Shown in pieces: positions 44,561 through 55,020 of a stretch of 64,000 bases of DNA. The position numbers were made by a program, and so were the translations under genes. This DNA comes from Diphasiastrum complanatum. Taxonomy: Eukaryota; Streptophyta; Lycopodiopsida; Lycopodiales; Lycopodiaceae. Under the pieces are notes generated by a model. That model was not told where the DNA came from and searched no databases. It worked only from the letters and a program-made list of their open reading frames with translations. The stretch covers positions 59,109,296-59,173,295 of the forward strand of contig CM055092.1 of the NCBI GenBank assembly GCA_029204225.1. The letters are read 5' to 3'. Positions within the stretch are counted from its first letter, which is position 1; each line of letters opens with the position of its first letter.

Positions 44561-46164
44561 CGGAAAAGATATGACAATTCAAAGAATTAAACATAAAATG
44601 TGAACACCTTGGGAGAAAGGGGTCCTAAAAATAAAAAAAATAAAAAAATTAGTAATGATGATGGAAATGCTAGTCACGTGATTCAGCTCGATGAACTGAC
44701 CACTTTTCGTTCTTGAAGTACTGAATTTCGAGACCATATGAAAAAGATATAGATAGGTATATGAAAGAGGGATAATAAAATGCAATTAAATATCTTAGGA
44801 ATGGGCCTCTTTTTTAAAAACAATTGGGTTTCTTGAAACATTGGACCGTAAGAAAAAGAAAATCGTAAATTTTTTTTTAAAATGACAGTAAAACTTTTCT
44901 TTGGTCACTAAGATGGATGAGCCATGTGCTCGTGAAAGAACAAGGGATCTCAAAAGAAATAGGGGAAACCGAAAAGTGGAGGTGACAGAATCCTCAGAGG
45001 TGCAGGTGATAGAATCCTCTAGGAATGTGCTTTTTGTGGATTATTTGCAAGATATTTATGTGATGCATCCGTAGACTGTTGGAGGGGGGGGGGAGAATAG
45101 GAAAAGCCTGGCCGCGTGAGAGAGGAAGTATGGCGCCCTTGTCGGATGTGGGGTGGTCAAACGCAACCTTGCAGTTTGACAGCCGTATTGACCGTCAAAA
45201 GCCATTTTGGCCGTAAAATACAGGCATTCTAAAAATTTGGCCGTCATAGCAGACAAGCACATACAATTCAAAAACGTCATTTTGACATGCGCCTTTGTTT
45301 TTTTACTTGTATATATTCAAAATAAATATATTATACACATCACTTGAAACTTCATAAAAATTTTAGCACAAACTTTCACATTCATGATTCAACTTTTAGC
45401 CCTTCTAACTTGGCTGCTCATCTTTGAAATTTGTACCCATCTCTAAACTATCAAATGTCATTTTAGATTTGAAGGTCAAATGGTTTTTCAAACCGTCATT
45501 GAAAAAAATCATGACAGGCAGTCTAGACCGTCAAACTACAAGGTTGGTCAGACGTCGGGTAGGAGCATAGCGAGTACGTGATGAGGAGAGCGCCGGGTCT
45601 GGGCGTTGGATATGGTTTTTTTTTTTTTTGAAAACTTTAAAATGAAAAATCTGAAAAAAAAATTAAAAAGGGACAAAACTTCCAAAAATGAAATGTTGAA
45701 GTCCTTCTCTCCCAAAAATCCTACCAAAACTAGGATTTGACCTCTTTCACAAGAATTGACTTAACTTTGTCAATTCTCAACCAAATTGCCTGGAAATTGG
45801 CTCAGATTCAAGCTGAGACTGAGATCTACAATCCTATAAAATTATAGTCAAAATAATCTGCCAAAAGTACAGCCAAAATGGAGAAAAACAGACTGCAAAA
45901 ACTATCAATAACTAAAATTGGACTGAAATCACAAAAATAGCCATAACTTGGCCATTATAGCTCCAAGTCAGAAAATCTTAGTCCCTCCAAAAAGCTAAAA
46001 GAAAGTTTTACTGAACTAAAACAAGAAACTACAAAAAAAATTATAATTACTTGGTAAGAAATGTAACCAAAATATTCTGAAAATTGAAAAAAACAAGAAA
46101 CTAGTCAAGAAAGAACCGCCAAAACTTAAAGAAAACCACCAAATCTGAGGGCGAAAGGATCTAA
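44561..46164 (-). other. probable leader between gypsy gag and its PBS, carrying a MITE
   Basis: Non-coding, A/T-rich, with homopolymer runs (G11 near 45087, T12 near 45618). Interrupted by the MITE at 45164-45546. Confidence 0.4.
45164..45546. mobile_element. 383-bp MITE with inverted termini and 8-bp target duplication
   Basis: The left end CAACCTTGCAGTTTGACAG is the inverse of the right end (reading inward CAACCTTGTAGTTTGACGG); 16 of 17 terminal bases pair and similarity extends to about 34 bp. Flanks are GTCAAACG (45156-45163) and GTCAGACG (45547-45554), an 8-bp duplication with one mismatch. Subterminal GACCGTCA and GGCCGT motifs repeat inside. No coding capacity. An 8-bp duplication fits the hAT superfamily, but the terminus does not perfectly match its usual start. 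Confidence 0.85.
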
Positions 46165-46177
46165 CGCTCTGATACCA
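46165..46177 (-). promoter_or_regulatory. primer-binding site (initiator-Met tRNA)
   Basis: Minus strand TGGTATCAGAGCG, a 12-base match to the plant initiator-tRNA complement, upstream of the gag at 44162-44560. Confidence 0.8.
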
Positions 46178-46960
46178 AAATTTTCATGTGAAAACCTTAG
46201 CATTAAAACATCTAATCCATTCATAAACATCAAATTACAATGGAAATGCAAGAAATCAAGAAAACTAGTCAAAAATCAAGAAGATAGATAAAGATAGCAA
46301 AACTTTACCAAGGTATCATTATTCATGGTTGAAGATTATTCATAGAATAGGGCCTATTGCTTCAGCATGATCAAAGGTCTCATGTGATTGTAGGGACATG
46401 AACAACCATTTCCATCAAGAAAGCTCTCAAAGAGAAGCTTCAGGTATCTTAAAACTCAAATTTCAAAAATGACCAATAGCCTCCAAAATTTAGCACGGCC
46501 TCAGCTATTTATAGTGGCCATTTGTGCCTCTACCATAAGTTTGGGACCTAATTTGGCTAATTTGGGCCTTACAACCATTATTACAAGTCCGCTATTCACA
46601 AATATAGTGAGGTTGTTTGAGCCTCTTTATTAACAATCCTAATGACTAATTCTAGTCTAATTTAGCTCCATGGCTATATTTAGCTATTCATTAGTAAGCT
46701 CATAGGCTAATTACATGTAGCACATGACACTACTTACCCCTATTTCATTTGGAGTCTCCCCTGCACCTCACACACTTGACCTTGACACCTTTAACCCTTT
46801 GGCAAGCTTCCCCATTCTCTATAAGTGGAGGAGTGTGCCCTCCAACTGTGGCCATTCTCTCTCATGGTGCCTAGATGGCTTGGCTTGCATTGTCTTTGTG
46901 TGTAGCACTTTTGAGAAGGAGCTTGGAGCTATGGCATAAGGACACTATGCCAAATTGATT
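46178..46960 (-). repeat. probable LTR with TATA box (outer edge uncertain)
   Basis: Lies directly upstream of the PBS on the minus strand. A minus-strand TATA box ACTATAAATAGC lies at about 46500-46511. No coding sequence. The right boundary is not defined by a second copy. Confidence 0.5.
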
Positions 46961-46974
46961 GGAGATTCAAAACA

Positions 46975-47019
<45 letters not shown>
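46975..47019 (+). repeat. (CA)n microsatellite
   Basis: About 22 CA dinucleotides. Confidence 0.98.
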
Positions 47020-47020
<1 letters not shown>

Positions 47021-47286
47021 TAGAAATGGTTCATCATTATTGTAAAGACCACTAGGGAAAACCCCTAAGATGAGAACACAACATGAGACATATAGGAGCA
47101 AAACCTCCCAAGCAATCCTAGCCCCCAAGCCATGCCATGTGAATGCTAGACAAGAAGAGAGCAACTGGTAACCTGAACCCAAGTTGTCGACGGGAGAATT
47201 ATGTTATGTCCATGTCCAGTACATAGGATTTGGAATAATCCTAGACTTGGATAGCCAGTACTCTAGTGTATAAGGTCATTAGTTAC

Positions 47287-47536
47287 AGTTAAAATAGCAA
47301 TGATCGACTTATACAAGGCTTTCTAATTTTGACGATACCACGTGTGCCCGATTCTAGAATTATCGGGTCGCCTTTCTTTTACGAGCCCTTTGAGTGTTCT
47401 TAAGCAATTTTATCTTTGTACTTGTTAATGAGTGTGAATATATAGTGTGGGAGAGCAATTTTGTCTTGTCTTGTCTTGTTGCACTTAATGTTGTGCTATG
47501 GTGATTGATTCGGTTAGGTTTTAAATCATATTCTCA
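47287..47536 (+). repeat. 5' LTR of copia element D
   Basis: About 250 bp, beginning GTTAAAATAGC and ending TTCTCA, followed 3 bp later by a PBS. Same family as 1821-2071. CACGTG at 47339-47344. Confidence 0.88.
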
Positions 47537-47539
47537 ACT

Positions 47540-47551
47540 TGGTATCAAAGC
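47540..47551 (+). promoter_or_regulatory. primer-binding site of copia D
   Basis: TGGTATCAAAGC, one mismatch to the initiator-Met tRNA complement, directly downstream of the LTR. Confidence 0.85.
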
Positions 47552-48463
47552 CCTTGGCAGCTACAATCACCGGACAAGAACGAAGAGATGCGAATTCATG
47601 ACGGTTTGCTGGCTGGGTAGCACAAAACCGAGTCTGTGGAGATTCGTGGAATAGCTCAAAATTGTAAGAGGATTCAGAGACAAGGGATTGTCGACTGAAA
47701 CGAAATAGAAGCCACAGAAGCATAGAACTCCATAGAAAGGCTGCTTGGAGTTTGCCACCTGTATGTAACCAATCCATCGTTATTTTAAAAACGGTTTGAA
47801 GCACAATAGGGCGACCTCAATCTGATTCAAAACTGCTGAAAAATTTGAGACAAGGGCTGAGAAAATTTCAAGAAAGGTGTATTTCTTGAAAGCTAGGGTC
47901 TAAAGGAGTAGTAACTTTGATCTTTCTCATTTCATAACCTTTTTCACAACTGTGAAAGCTTGCTATTGGGTGCCCTAGTGAGAAGAATAATCTGTCAACA
48001 AGCCATGGGCAGCCGCGCAGAGGTATGAAAGCTTGGTCGCATCCTAGAAAGCAACAAAGAGGGTTTAAAGCCCTTCCACCATAGTTGAAATCAGGAAGAG
48101 GAGCCGTGGAGGTTCGAGCGTAGCCAATGCGTGGAGGAAGGTAGTGTCTCCAGGTGTTTAGCGACTATAGGAGCGCTGGTTGGCACACGAAGATGAGGGC
48201 ATCAAAACAGAGTGATTGCCACCAAAAAAGTTTTCGGAGCACGCCAAAAGTGATTTCACCATTCCATTGGACACGTAGTTAGTTGGGAGTTGGTGACAAG
48301 GAGCATTTTGGAAGGCGACGCCGATTTGGCTTTCAATTTGGCGGAAAAGCAGCGGGTGGCCTAGTAAGCAGAAAATTGTAGGTCATTATTTTTATTTCTG
48401 ACATCACGATTGGCCTCGACATACACTTTATACCCTACAGGTGCAGTTTCAAGCATTTTGGAA
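47552..48463 (+). other. untranslated leader of copia D
   Basis: About 0.9 kb with no conserved ORF. 48235-48440 is alignable with the inverse of 38990-39180 and 21590-21780 (family-B leaders), indicating that families B and D are related. Confidence 0.65.
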
Positions 48464-48890
48464 ATGGCAAATATCAATGAGGCAATTTTGGGCGATGCAA
48501 GCAAACTTGATGGGGCTTCCAACTACAACATCTAGAAATTCAAAATGAAGAGCATTCTGATGGAGAAAGAGTTATGGGACATTGTTGCTGGCATTGAAGT
48601 CTAGCCTAATACTACTCCAGGTGATATGAGGGCCTTTGACAAGAAGGCATAGAGAGCATTATCTTTGATCAATCTTTCAGTGAAAGACCATGTGATCACT
48701 CACATAAGTGATGTCACGACAGCTATGGGAACTTGGGAAGCTCTTAGAATGCGATTTCAAACAAGACAACAAGGCAACATCGCCGAAGATGATGGGGAAG
48801 ATGATGAGGCAAGTGTCTTCTCATCGGCATTGGCATCCCAGGTTGATGATGGTGCCATATGGTTCATAGATTCAGGTGCCACGAGGCATA
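48464..48890 (+). pseudogene. copia D gag and protease start, internally deleted
   Basis: From ATG 48464: ANINEAILGDASKLDGASNY, KFKMKSILMEKELWDIVAGI, SLINLSVKDHVITHISDVTT and WEALRMRFQTRQQGNIAEDD, then FSSALASQVDDGAIWFIDSG and ATRHI (protease). In-frame TAG codons occur at 48533, 48602 and 48650; the first replaces the Trp of the W.FKM motif. The gag C-terminus and zinc knuckle are absent between RQQGN and EDDGEDD, showing an internal deletion. The sequence ends at about 48890 where element E's LTR begins. Confidence 0.85.
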
Positions 48891-48891
48891 T

Positions 48892-49631
48892 TGTTAGATT
48901 TCTTATGTTCGGTCTTAAACAAATCATTCAAGTAATGAGCATCCTGAAAACCGAAGGCCGACTACATGTTTCGGACCTTCACATTTTTCTCCTTTGAAAT
49001 TTTTTGTGCCTTAAACGTTTTTAAGACACCTTCGTCTTTTTCGCCTTTTTTGCACTTTCGTAAAAAATGAGACGTAGTGGCCAGGATGCCTTGGAATCCG
49101 TTTCAGGCCCACCTTCATCTTTTACATGTTCTTCTCTGCCTTTGCTCTAGAGACACCTTCGGAATTTACATACCTTTAGTCTAAGGGCACCTTCGAGTTT
49201 TTTTTCCGAGTTTTTGCTACATTAGCAGACCGACGTCGCAACTTATCATCAACCCTAAAACAGCTGGACAACCAAATATCCTAAGGGCGGTTACCAACTT
49301 TGTACAAAACTGGAGTAAATGGCATTTAAGGCTTATAAGATATTTGTTACTAGCTAAATCAAGCTATGTGTGTGTTCTTTATCAATCAGAGTTATCTGTA
49401 GCCAGCATTATCATGCTCAGCAAGCTGAAGTTATTACTTCAAGCTATTATACTCACTGTTGATATTAATCAGAGTGCAATTTTTGTCTCACTAATGTATT
49501 GTTCATTTGCACAATTTAGATGAATCATTCTTCTTGAATATTTCTGCTGCTAACTGTTGTGTTTCCGTGCCTACATGCCTACGCTCAAAGCTTCAAGCTT
49601 CCGCTGTCGGTCATCCCCACGTTTTACGACA
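48892..49631 (+). repeat. 5' LTR of copia element E
   Basis: About 740 bp from TGTTAGATTTC to GTTTTACGACA, with TG...CA ends, immediately followed by a perfect PBS. It truncates element D at its protease. Confidence 0.85.
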
Positions 49632-49643
49632 TGGTATCAGAGC
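49632..49643 (+). promoter_or_regulatory. primer-binding site of copia E
   Basis: TGGTATCAGAGC, a perfect 12-base complement to the initiator-Met tRNA 3' end, zero bases from the LTR. Confidence 0.92.
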
Positions 49644-49779
49644 AGACATTTCAGTAATCTACATTTCTACTGCGGATTATCAGTCTTGTTTCTATCAAGA
49701 CGTCTTTCTAACAAACGCGCAGCCAACAATATTCCAACAATCGTTGTTTCCACTAACGATCTCGTTCAACCAGAATAGA

Positions 49780-50620
49780 TCCATCATCTAGTTCATCTCT
49801 CGTTGGCAAACTCGATGGAGATAACTACCATCTTTGCAAATTCAAGATGAAGGTTATACTTCTAGCCAAAGAACTGTGGGACATCGTTGATGGCACAGAG
49901 CTCAAACCAGAAGGTGATACAACCATCATCACCAAGTGGAGACTGAGAGATGGCAAAGCATTTCCCACGATCACCCTCAACATCAAGAATACTCTCAGCC
50001 ACATACGTGCTGCTCAGACTGCTAAGGATGCATGGGAAATCCTAGCAACTCTCTATGACATCAGAGACGTTACTTCCAAGCTTCATTGAGAAATAAATTC
50101 TTCACCCTCAGAATGTCCGATGTAGATAGTGTTCGAATCATCTCAACACCTTCAAAAATCTTATGGCGCAGATGACTGCAACTGGCTCAATTATAGAAGA
50201 TTCTGATGAACTCATGAATCTATTATTGAGTCTACCTGAAGCCTACAAAAATTGGGTAATGGCAGATTCTACCCAGGAGCACCTTACTCTATCTAGAGTA
50301 ATTTCGCTGCTCCAAGAGGAGATCAAAAGATAGCATCCTCCTCAGACTCAAGATCAGATCCTCAAACTCTGTATTCAAAAAATCAAAAGTTTAGATCCAA
50401 GAGATCTACAAAGTCAAGCTATACTGACAAGAATAGCAATATGCAGTCTGGACCAAATTTCGGTTCAGGATAGAATTCAAGCTCTTGATCATCTCAACCA
50501 GTGCAGAAACTTTTCTGCAGATGTTGTAAGAGGACTGGCCACGAAATCAAGGACTGCCAAACTTTGAAATACAACAACGAAAAGAGGAAGCAGTTCCAAC
50601 AACAAGCACATAGTGCTACA
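49780..50620 (+). pseudogene. copia E gag
   Basis: Reads SSLVGKLDGDNYHLCKFKMK, VILLAKELWDIVDGTELKPE, DGKAFPTITLNIKNTLSHIR and KDAWEILATLYD to a stop at about 50087. Other frames continue with NTFKNLMAQMTATGSI, LMNLLLSLPEAYKNWV, LSRVISLLQEEIKR, and finally FCRCCKRTGHEIKDC (CX2CX4HX4C zinc knuckle, 50515-50560). At least three frame breaks occur. The normal order of copia gag is complete. Confidence 0.88.
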
Positions 50621-51148
50621 ACCAATCACTCAAATCAGCAACAAGAAGAAGATGAAGCAGCTTTCATGATCAAAGTCGGAGAACAACATGATATTGATTT
50701 CTGGTGTCTAGATTCCAGAACAACTCAACACCTGACTCACTATCGTGACTGGTTCAAAGACTATAAGTCATTTACCCACTCTCGAGTTGTGCAACTTGGA
50801 GACAACTCATCACATTCAATCGAAGGTGAAGGAATAGTCAGAGTTGAATTCAAAAGAGGTGAGGTCAAGTTGTTGTCCAAAGTTCTCCACGTTCCAAATC
50901 TGACCAAGAATCTACTCTCAGTTAGCAGGATCACCGATTTAGGTCGGAGGGTCGAATTCGATACAGAAGGCTACGCAATTCTTGACAAATCCCGGAAGGT
51001 TCTAGCCTACGGAAGAAGAAGCGTCTATCTTTACAAACTCAGCCATTGCTACTCTTCTAACAATCAAGCTCTTCACACAACCACTTCTGAATCAACTGAT
51101 GTGTTGTGGCATTTCAGACTTGGCCATCTTAACTTCAATAGTATTTAG
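50621..51148 (+). pseudogene. copia E protease and GAG-pre-integrase
   Basis: In frame with the zinc knuckle: DFWCLDSRTTQHLTHYRDWF, where the protease DSG triad reads DSR, then VELSK-like LSKVLHVPNLTKNLLSVSRI, AILDKSRKVLAYGRRSVYLY and LWHFRLGHLNFNSI before a TAG at about 51146-51148. The Gly-to-Arg change in the active-site loop would inactivate the protease even without the stop. Confidence 0.88.
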
Positions 51149-51151
51149 CAA

Positions 51152-52071
51152 ATGTCAGCTCAAAGTCTCGTACAAGATCTGCCTTCTGTCAGCAAGCCAA
51201 CTTATCCATGCGAAAGCTGTATTATCAGCAAGCATGCTAGAAGTCCCTTCATTTTAGACTCAGTTGATACATCCAAGGGCTTGCTTGCCCTTGTATATAG
51301 CGACATTTGTGGCCCGATGCAAACTGCTTCCACAGGGGGAGCTCATTTTCTAACCTTCATCGACAACTTCTCTCGAAGGACTGCTACCTACTTTATGAAG
51401 AACAAATTTGAAGCATTTAAGTTCTTCAAGCAAGGCATCTGCAAAAAATCAGGCCCAGAGGAGAATCAAATCTTTACACACAAATGGAGGGGGACAATAT
51501 ATCTCCACAGAAGGAGTTTTGCAAGGCCAACGGGATACATTGAGAATATACAACCAGCTACTCATCTCAGTCTAATGGTGTAGCTAAATGGAAGAATCAG
51601 ACACTTATCAAAAGTGCCAAGAGCATGCTGGCCCATGCCTCTCTTCCAAAGAAATTCTAGGCATAAGTTGTTACTACAGCTGCCTATTTCTAGAATCAAT
51701 CCATCACGAAATCCCTGAATGGCAAGACACCTTATGAGGTATGGATAGGATCAAAACTATCACTCAAAAATATTCGAGTGTTTGGATGCATCGCTTTTGC
51801 TCAGATCCCTGAAGATCTAAGGAGAAAGCTGGATGATAAGAGTAGAAAAACTATTTTCATCAGCTATTCCCCATACCACAAGGCATACAAGCTCTACAAT
51901 TTGGATACCAAGAAGGCATTCACCAGTAGAGATGTCATTTTTGTGGAAGACCGGTTCATCGACCACAAGGGAAAAGCTACTGATAAATCTGACCCAAGGA
52001 TCGAACAACCAAATTTTGATCCAGAGATTCAACTGCAGAATATCGACACTGACTCAGATAATGAGTCATAA
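51152..52071 (+). pseudogene. copia E integrase
   Basis: CESCIISKHARSPF, LALVYSDICGPMQTASTGGA (first Asp), FLTFIDNFSRRTATYFMKNK, then a frameshift near 51440. The second Asp and the Glu regions are only recoverable piecemeal (a VAKWKNQTL-like stretch near 51575, with Glu apparently Lys). The C-terminal piece 51778-52071 has FGCIAFAQIPEDLRRKL, FISYSPYHKAYKLYNLD and FTSRDVIFVEDRFI. Confidence 0.85.
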
Positions 52072-52149
52072 CCTCAATGGGTCAACCCACATTAGAGGAC
52101 CGAAGTTCAACCCAGAAGGTCGAACATGTCCAGATAGCCTCCATCCAGA

Positions 52150-52559
52150 TTTATAGATGATCCGGCCTGTTACTTTGTGTAGGAACCAAACACCATTTCT
52201 GAGGCAATGTCTACTCCTGATGCTGACCAATGGAAAGCAGTGATGGACACCAAATTCGATTCTCTGATGGAGAATCAAACATGGACAGTCACTGAGTTGC
52301 CAAAGGACTGAAACCCAATTCCATGCAAATGGATATTCAAGGCGAAGTACGATGCTGAAGGAAGACTAAATCGTTACAAGGCCAGGCTAGCCACCAAAGG
52401 CTTTTTCCAGATTCCAGATCTTGATTATTCAGAAACCTTCAGCCCAGTTGTCAAACATGCTTCGATCTGCCTACTCCTCTCCTTTGTAGCCGCAACAGAT
52501 CTTGAAGTCCACCAAATGCCATCGAAGAGGAAATCTATATGATGCAACCAGAGGGATAC
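52150..52559 (+). pseudogene. copia E reverse transcriptase N-terminus, truncated
   Basis: ADQWKAVMDTKFDSLMENQT, WTVTELPKD, stop, IPCKWIFKAKYDAEGRLNRY, YSETFSPVVKHASICLLLS, LEVHQM, then directly EEEIYMMQPEGY in another frame. The DVKTAFLNG block is missing. The sequence stops at 52559 where a gypsy LTR begins. No continuation of E is recognised beyond that insertion. Confidence 0.85.
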
Positions 52560-53085
52560 TGTTAGAATCTCCATCATCATGCCGGTCATTGCTAAAGCAC
52601 AAACAGGTGACGAATGCTATGTTACCACCCAACCATAGAGGTACTGCCACCTCACCCATGTGCATTGGAGCTACAGACCACCATCAAGCAAGCTCAAATC
52701 TCAAGTAAGCCATGGTGTCCCATACCACCATGCCTTACCCTCGGCCCTTGCCTACCTACATCCTGAGGCCTAGATACTCGTCCTGACCTGACCACCAGTG
52801 GAAGAGCTCTTCCTTCTCCAGGAGAGAATGAATGCCAAGCTCATGGAGATCCACCTCTATATACATAGTCCAGGTGGGTCATCTCCCTCCACAGGAGTCA
52901 TGCATGACCAACGACACGCTACAGTTGTGCACACTGATGCGGGTCCATAACATCGAGTTACCGCGTGCCAATGAGACATTGACACATGGCACCCAAAAGA
53001 CCTATAGCTCCAGATCAGTGTTCTGTCCCATAATTGAGACCGTCACCTCAAGTTTCATGTTGCGTGCCCTTATGGGTACGTAATA
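52560..53085 (-). repeat. 3' LTR of chromovirus F
   Basis: Read on the minus strand, a polypurine tract AAAGGAGGAGGGAA (53086-53099) is followed by sequence beginning TATTACGTACCC and ending GATTCTAACA at 52560. The start TG has become TA. About 526 bp. Confidence 0.75.
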
Positions 53086-53099
53086 TTCCCTCCTCCTTT

Positions 53100-53340
53100 A
53101 AGAGTCTTCTCCTAATGGGAGCAAGCCAAGGAAGTTCAGTCTTAAGTAGTCCTCTCTTTTTCAAGTGTCCTCGTCATCTGTCTTGCCTTTCCAACGTACA
53201 AGAAACTCAGAAACCAAACGGTTTCTCAATTGGTGACGACGAACGTCAACAACTTTTTTAGGTACATTAGGAATAAAAGTAGACAGATCCTCGAGCTCAA
53301 CTAGTTCACCTTTTGAAATTAGGGAATCTTTCCTACTAAG
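53100..53340 (-). pseudogene. chromodomain region of gypsy F pol
   Basis: Reading on from the integrase tail: LISKGELVELEDLSTFIP, VVDVRRHQLRNRLVSEFLVR and WKGKTDDEDT, then DYLRLNFLGLLPLGEDS and a stop next to the polypurine tract. The FLVRWKG segment is the chromodomain core, marking this as a chromovirus. One stop interrupts it. Confidence 0.75.
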
Positions 53341-54530
53341 TCATTCATTTAGACGACTTATATGGAAAACAGGATGAACCCCAACCCCAATCGGAAGATC
53401 TAGCTGATAAGCGACCAGGTTGATTTTCTTTACAATCTTATAAAGTTCGCTATATCGAGGAGATACCTTATGGTATTTTACTGTCCGAAGTACCTTCGAA
53501 TCCTTAGGGATTTTAAGATACACCCAAGTTCCGACCTCAATATCCCAAGGTGAGCTACCATGGTTAGCATAAAATCGAGCTCTATCTTGAGTGGTTTTCA
53601 TGCTTTCTTTGGCCACTAGCAGCATTTCTTGCATATCTTGCAGGAAATCTACTACAGCTTGCACTTTGAGACCTTTGAGTTCGACCCAGATTGGAGAACG
53701 CGGCTGAAAGCCATACATTAGCATAAAAGTAGTGAATCCGATGGTAGAATGCTTAGCACTATTGTGCGTGAACTCAACCAAAGGGAAATACTTTTCCCAA
53801 TCAGACTATAGGTGAGAAACATATGCTCTAAGCATATCTTCCAATGTCTGTTGACACGTTATATCTGTCCATCAGATTCTAGGTGATCTGAAGAACTAAG
53901 ACTAAGGGTTGTTTCAATTTTTTCAAAAACTGCTTGCAAGAACTTGCCAGTGAACTTGGAGTCACGATCACTAACAATATCATTCGGTAAACCATACAAT
54001 CTGAACAACTTTTCAACAAAAAGCTGGGCTAGTTCAGATGTCTTGACATTTAATTTATTTGGTATAAATTGTGCCATCTTGGTTAGCCTATCAACCACCA
54101 CCCAAATGGAATCGAGATCACTCCGAGTTTTAGGGAGTCCAACCACAAAATTCATTGAAATACTTTTGCATTTCTTATTGGGAATTTTCAAGGGATGTAG
54201 AAGACCTTCAACTTTGAGTCTTTCTGCTTTGTTTTGCTGGCATTGTTCACAACTTTGAACGTATGCCTCCACATGACCTTCATCTTAGGCCAGAAGAAAT
54301 TCTACCTAACAAGGTCAAGTGTCCTCTATATGCCTGGGTGACCAGCACAAGGGTTGTCATGACACTGCTGCAGGATTTGGGCCCACAAGTCCTCCCTATT
54401 CGGCACACAAACCTTTCCCTTTCGGAAAAGCAAGCCATTCCTTATGGAATTGTATTCAAGTATCTTATCATTACGGGATTGCTTGGGATCCTGCATCCCA
54501 AGGTCATCACTAGATCTAGAATTTCCCGTC
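53341..54530 (-). pseudogene. chromovirus F integrase
   Basis: Minus-strand order: LWAQILQQCHDNPCAGHPGI (HHCC zinc finger, about 54340-54400), QSCEQCQQNKAERLKVEGLL, ISMNFVVGLPKTRSDLDSIW (first Asp replaced by Asn in MNFV), VDRLTKMAQFIPNKL, LPNDIVSDRDSKFTGKF (second Asp) and, after frame loss, VEFTHNSAKHSTIGFTTFML, YGFQPRSPI and a C-terminal AYQLDLPIGVGVHPVFHISR. The usual Glu-containing NGQTERVN segment is corrupted near 53860. Confidence 0.9.
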
Positions 54531-54541
54531 AGAACATCTAG

Positions 54542-55020
54542 CTAGATGCGACCAAAAAACCTATTGGTTTGACAAAGATCCTGTAGTGAAATATACAAAT
54601 CAGATTGGATCTCAGCAAAGCATAACTGATTAATCTCTCCAATCCGACTCAAGGCATCAGCAACATAGTTCGACGTACTTTTACGATACAAAAATGTCGA
54701 ACACAAACTCCTGAATGAGTTTCGACCATCTAGCCTTACGGTCACGAAGGTCCTTGGCATCACAAATATACTTAAGGGATTGGTGATCAGTCATTACTGT
54801 AAATCTGGCACCATAAAGATAATGCCTCTAGATTTCTAACGCGTGAATGACTACAAAAAGCCCCTTCTCATAGGTAGAATACCTAGTCTGAGCAGGATCC
54901 ATCTTCTTGCTTTCAAAAGCCATTGGTCTACCATCCAGATAAAGGACCGCTCCAACAACAAAGTTGCTAGCATCCGTGTCAACCACAAAGGGTATGGAAA
55001 AAGAGATACAGGTTCACTTC
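54542..55020 (-). pseudogene. chromovirus F RNase H
   Basis: Recoverable in several frames: DTDASNFVVGAVLYLDGRPM, AFESKKMDPAQTRYSTYEKG, FTVMTDHQSLKYI and RKARWSKLIQEFVFDIF. The element is cut at about 55020; RT, protease, gag and the 5' LTR are absent. Confidence 0.85.

Noticed and set aside
46967-47182. ORF rich in Val-Cys
   Set aside because: Reading through the (CA)n microsatellite on the opposite strand.
53944-54541. Plus-strand ORFs opposite chromovirus integrase
   Set aside because: Antisense shadows; the minus strand carries clear integrase motifs.
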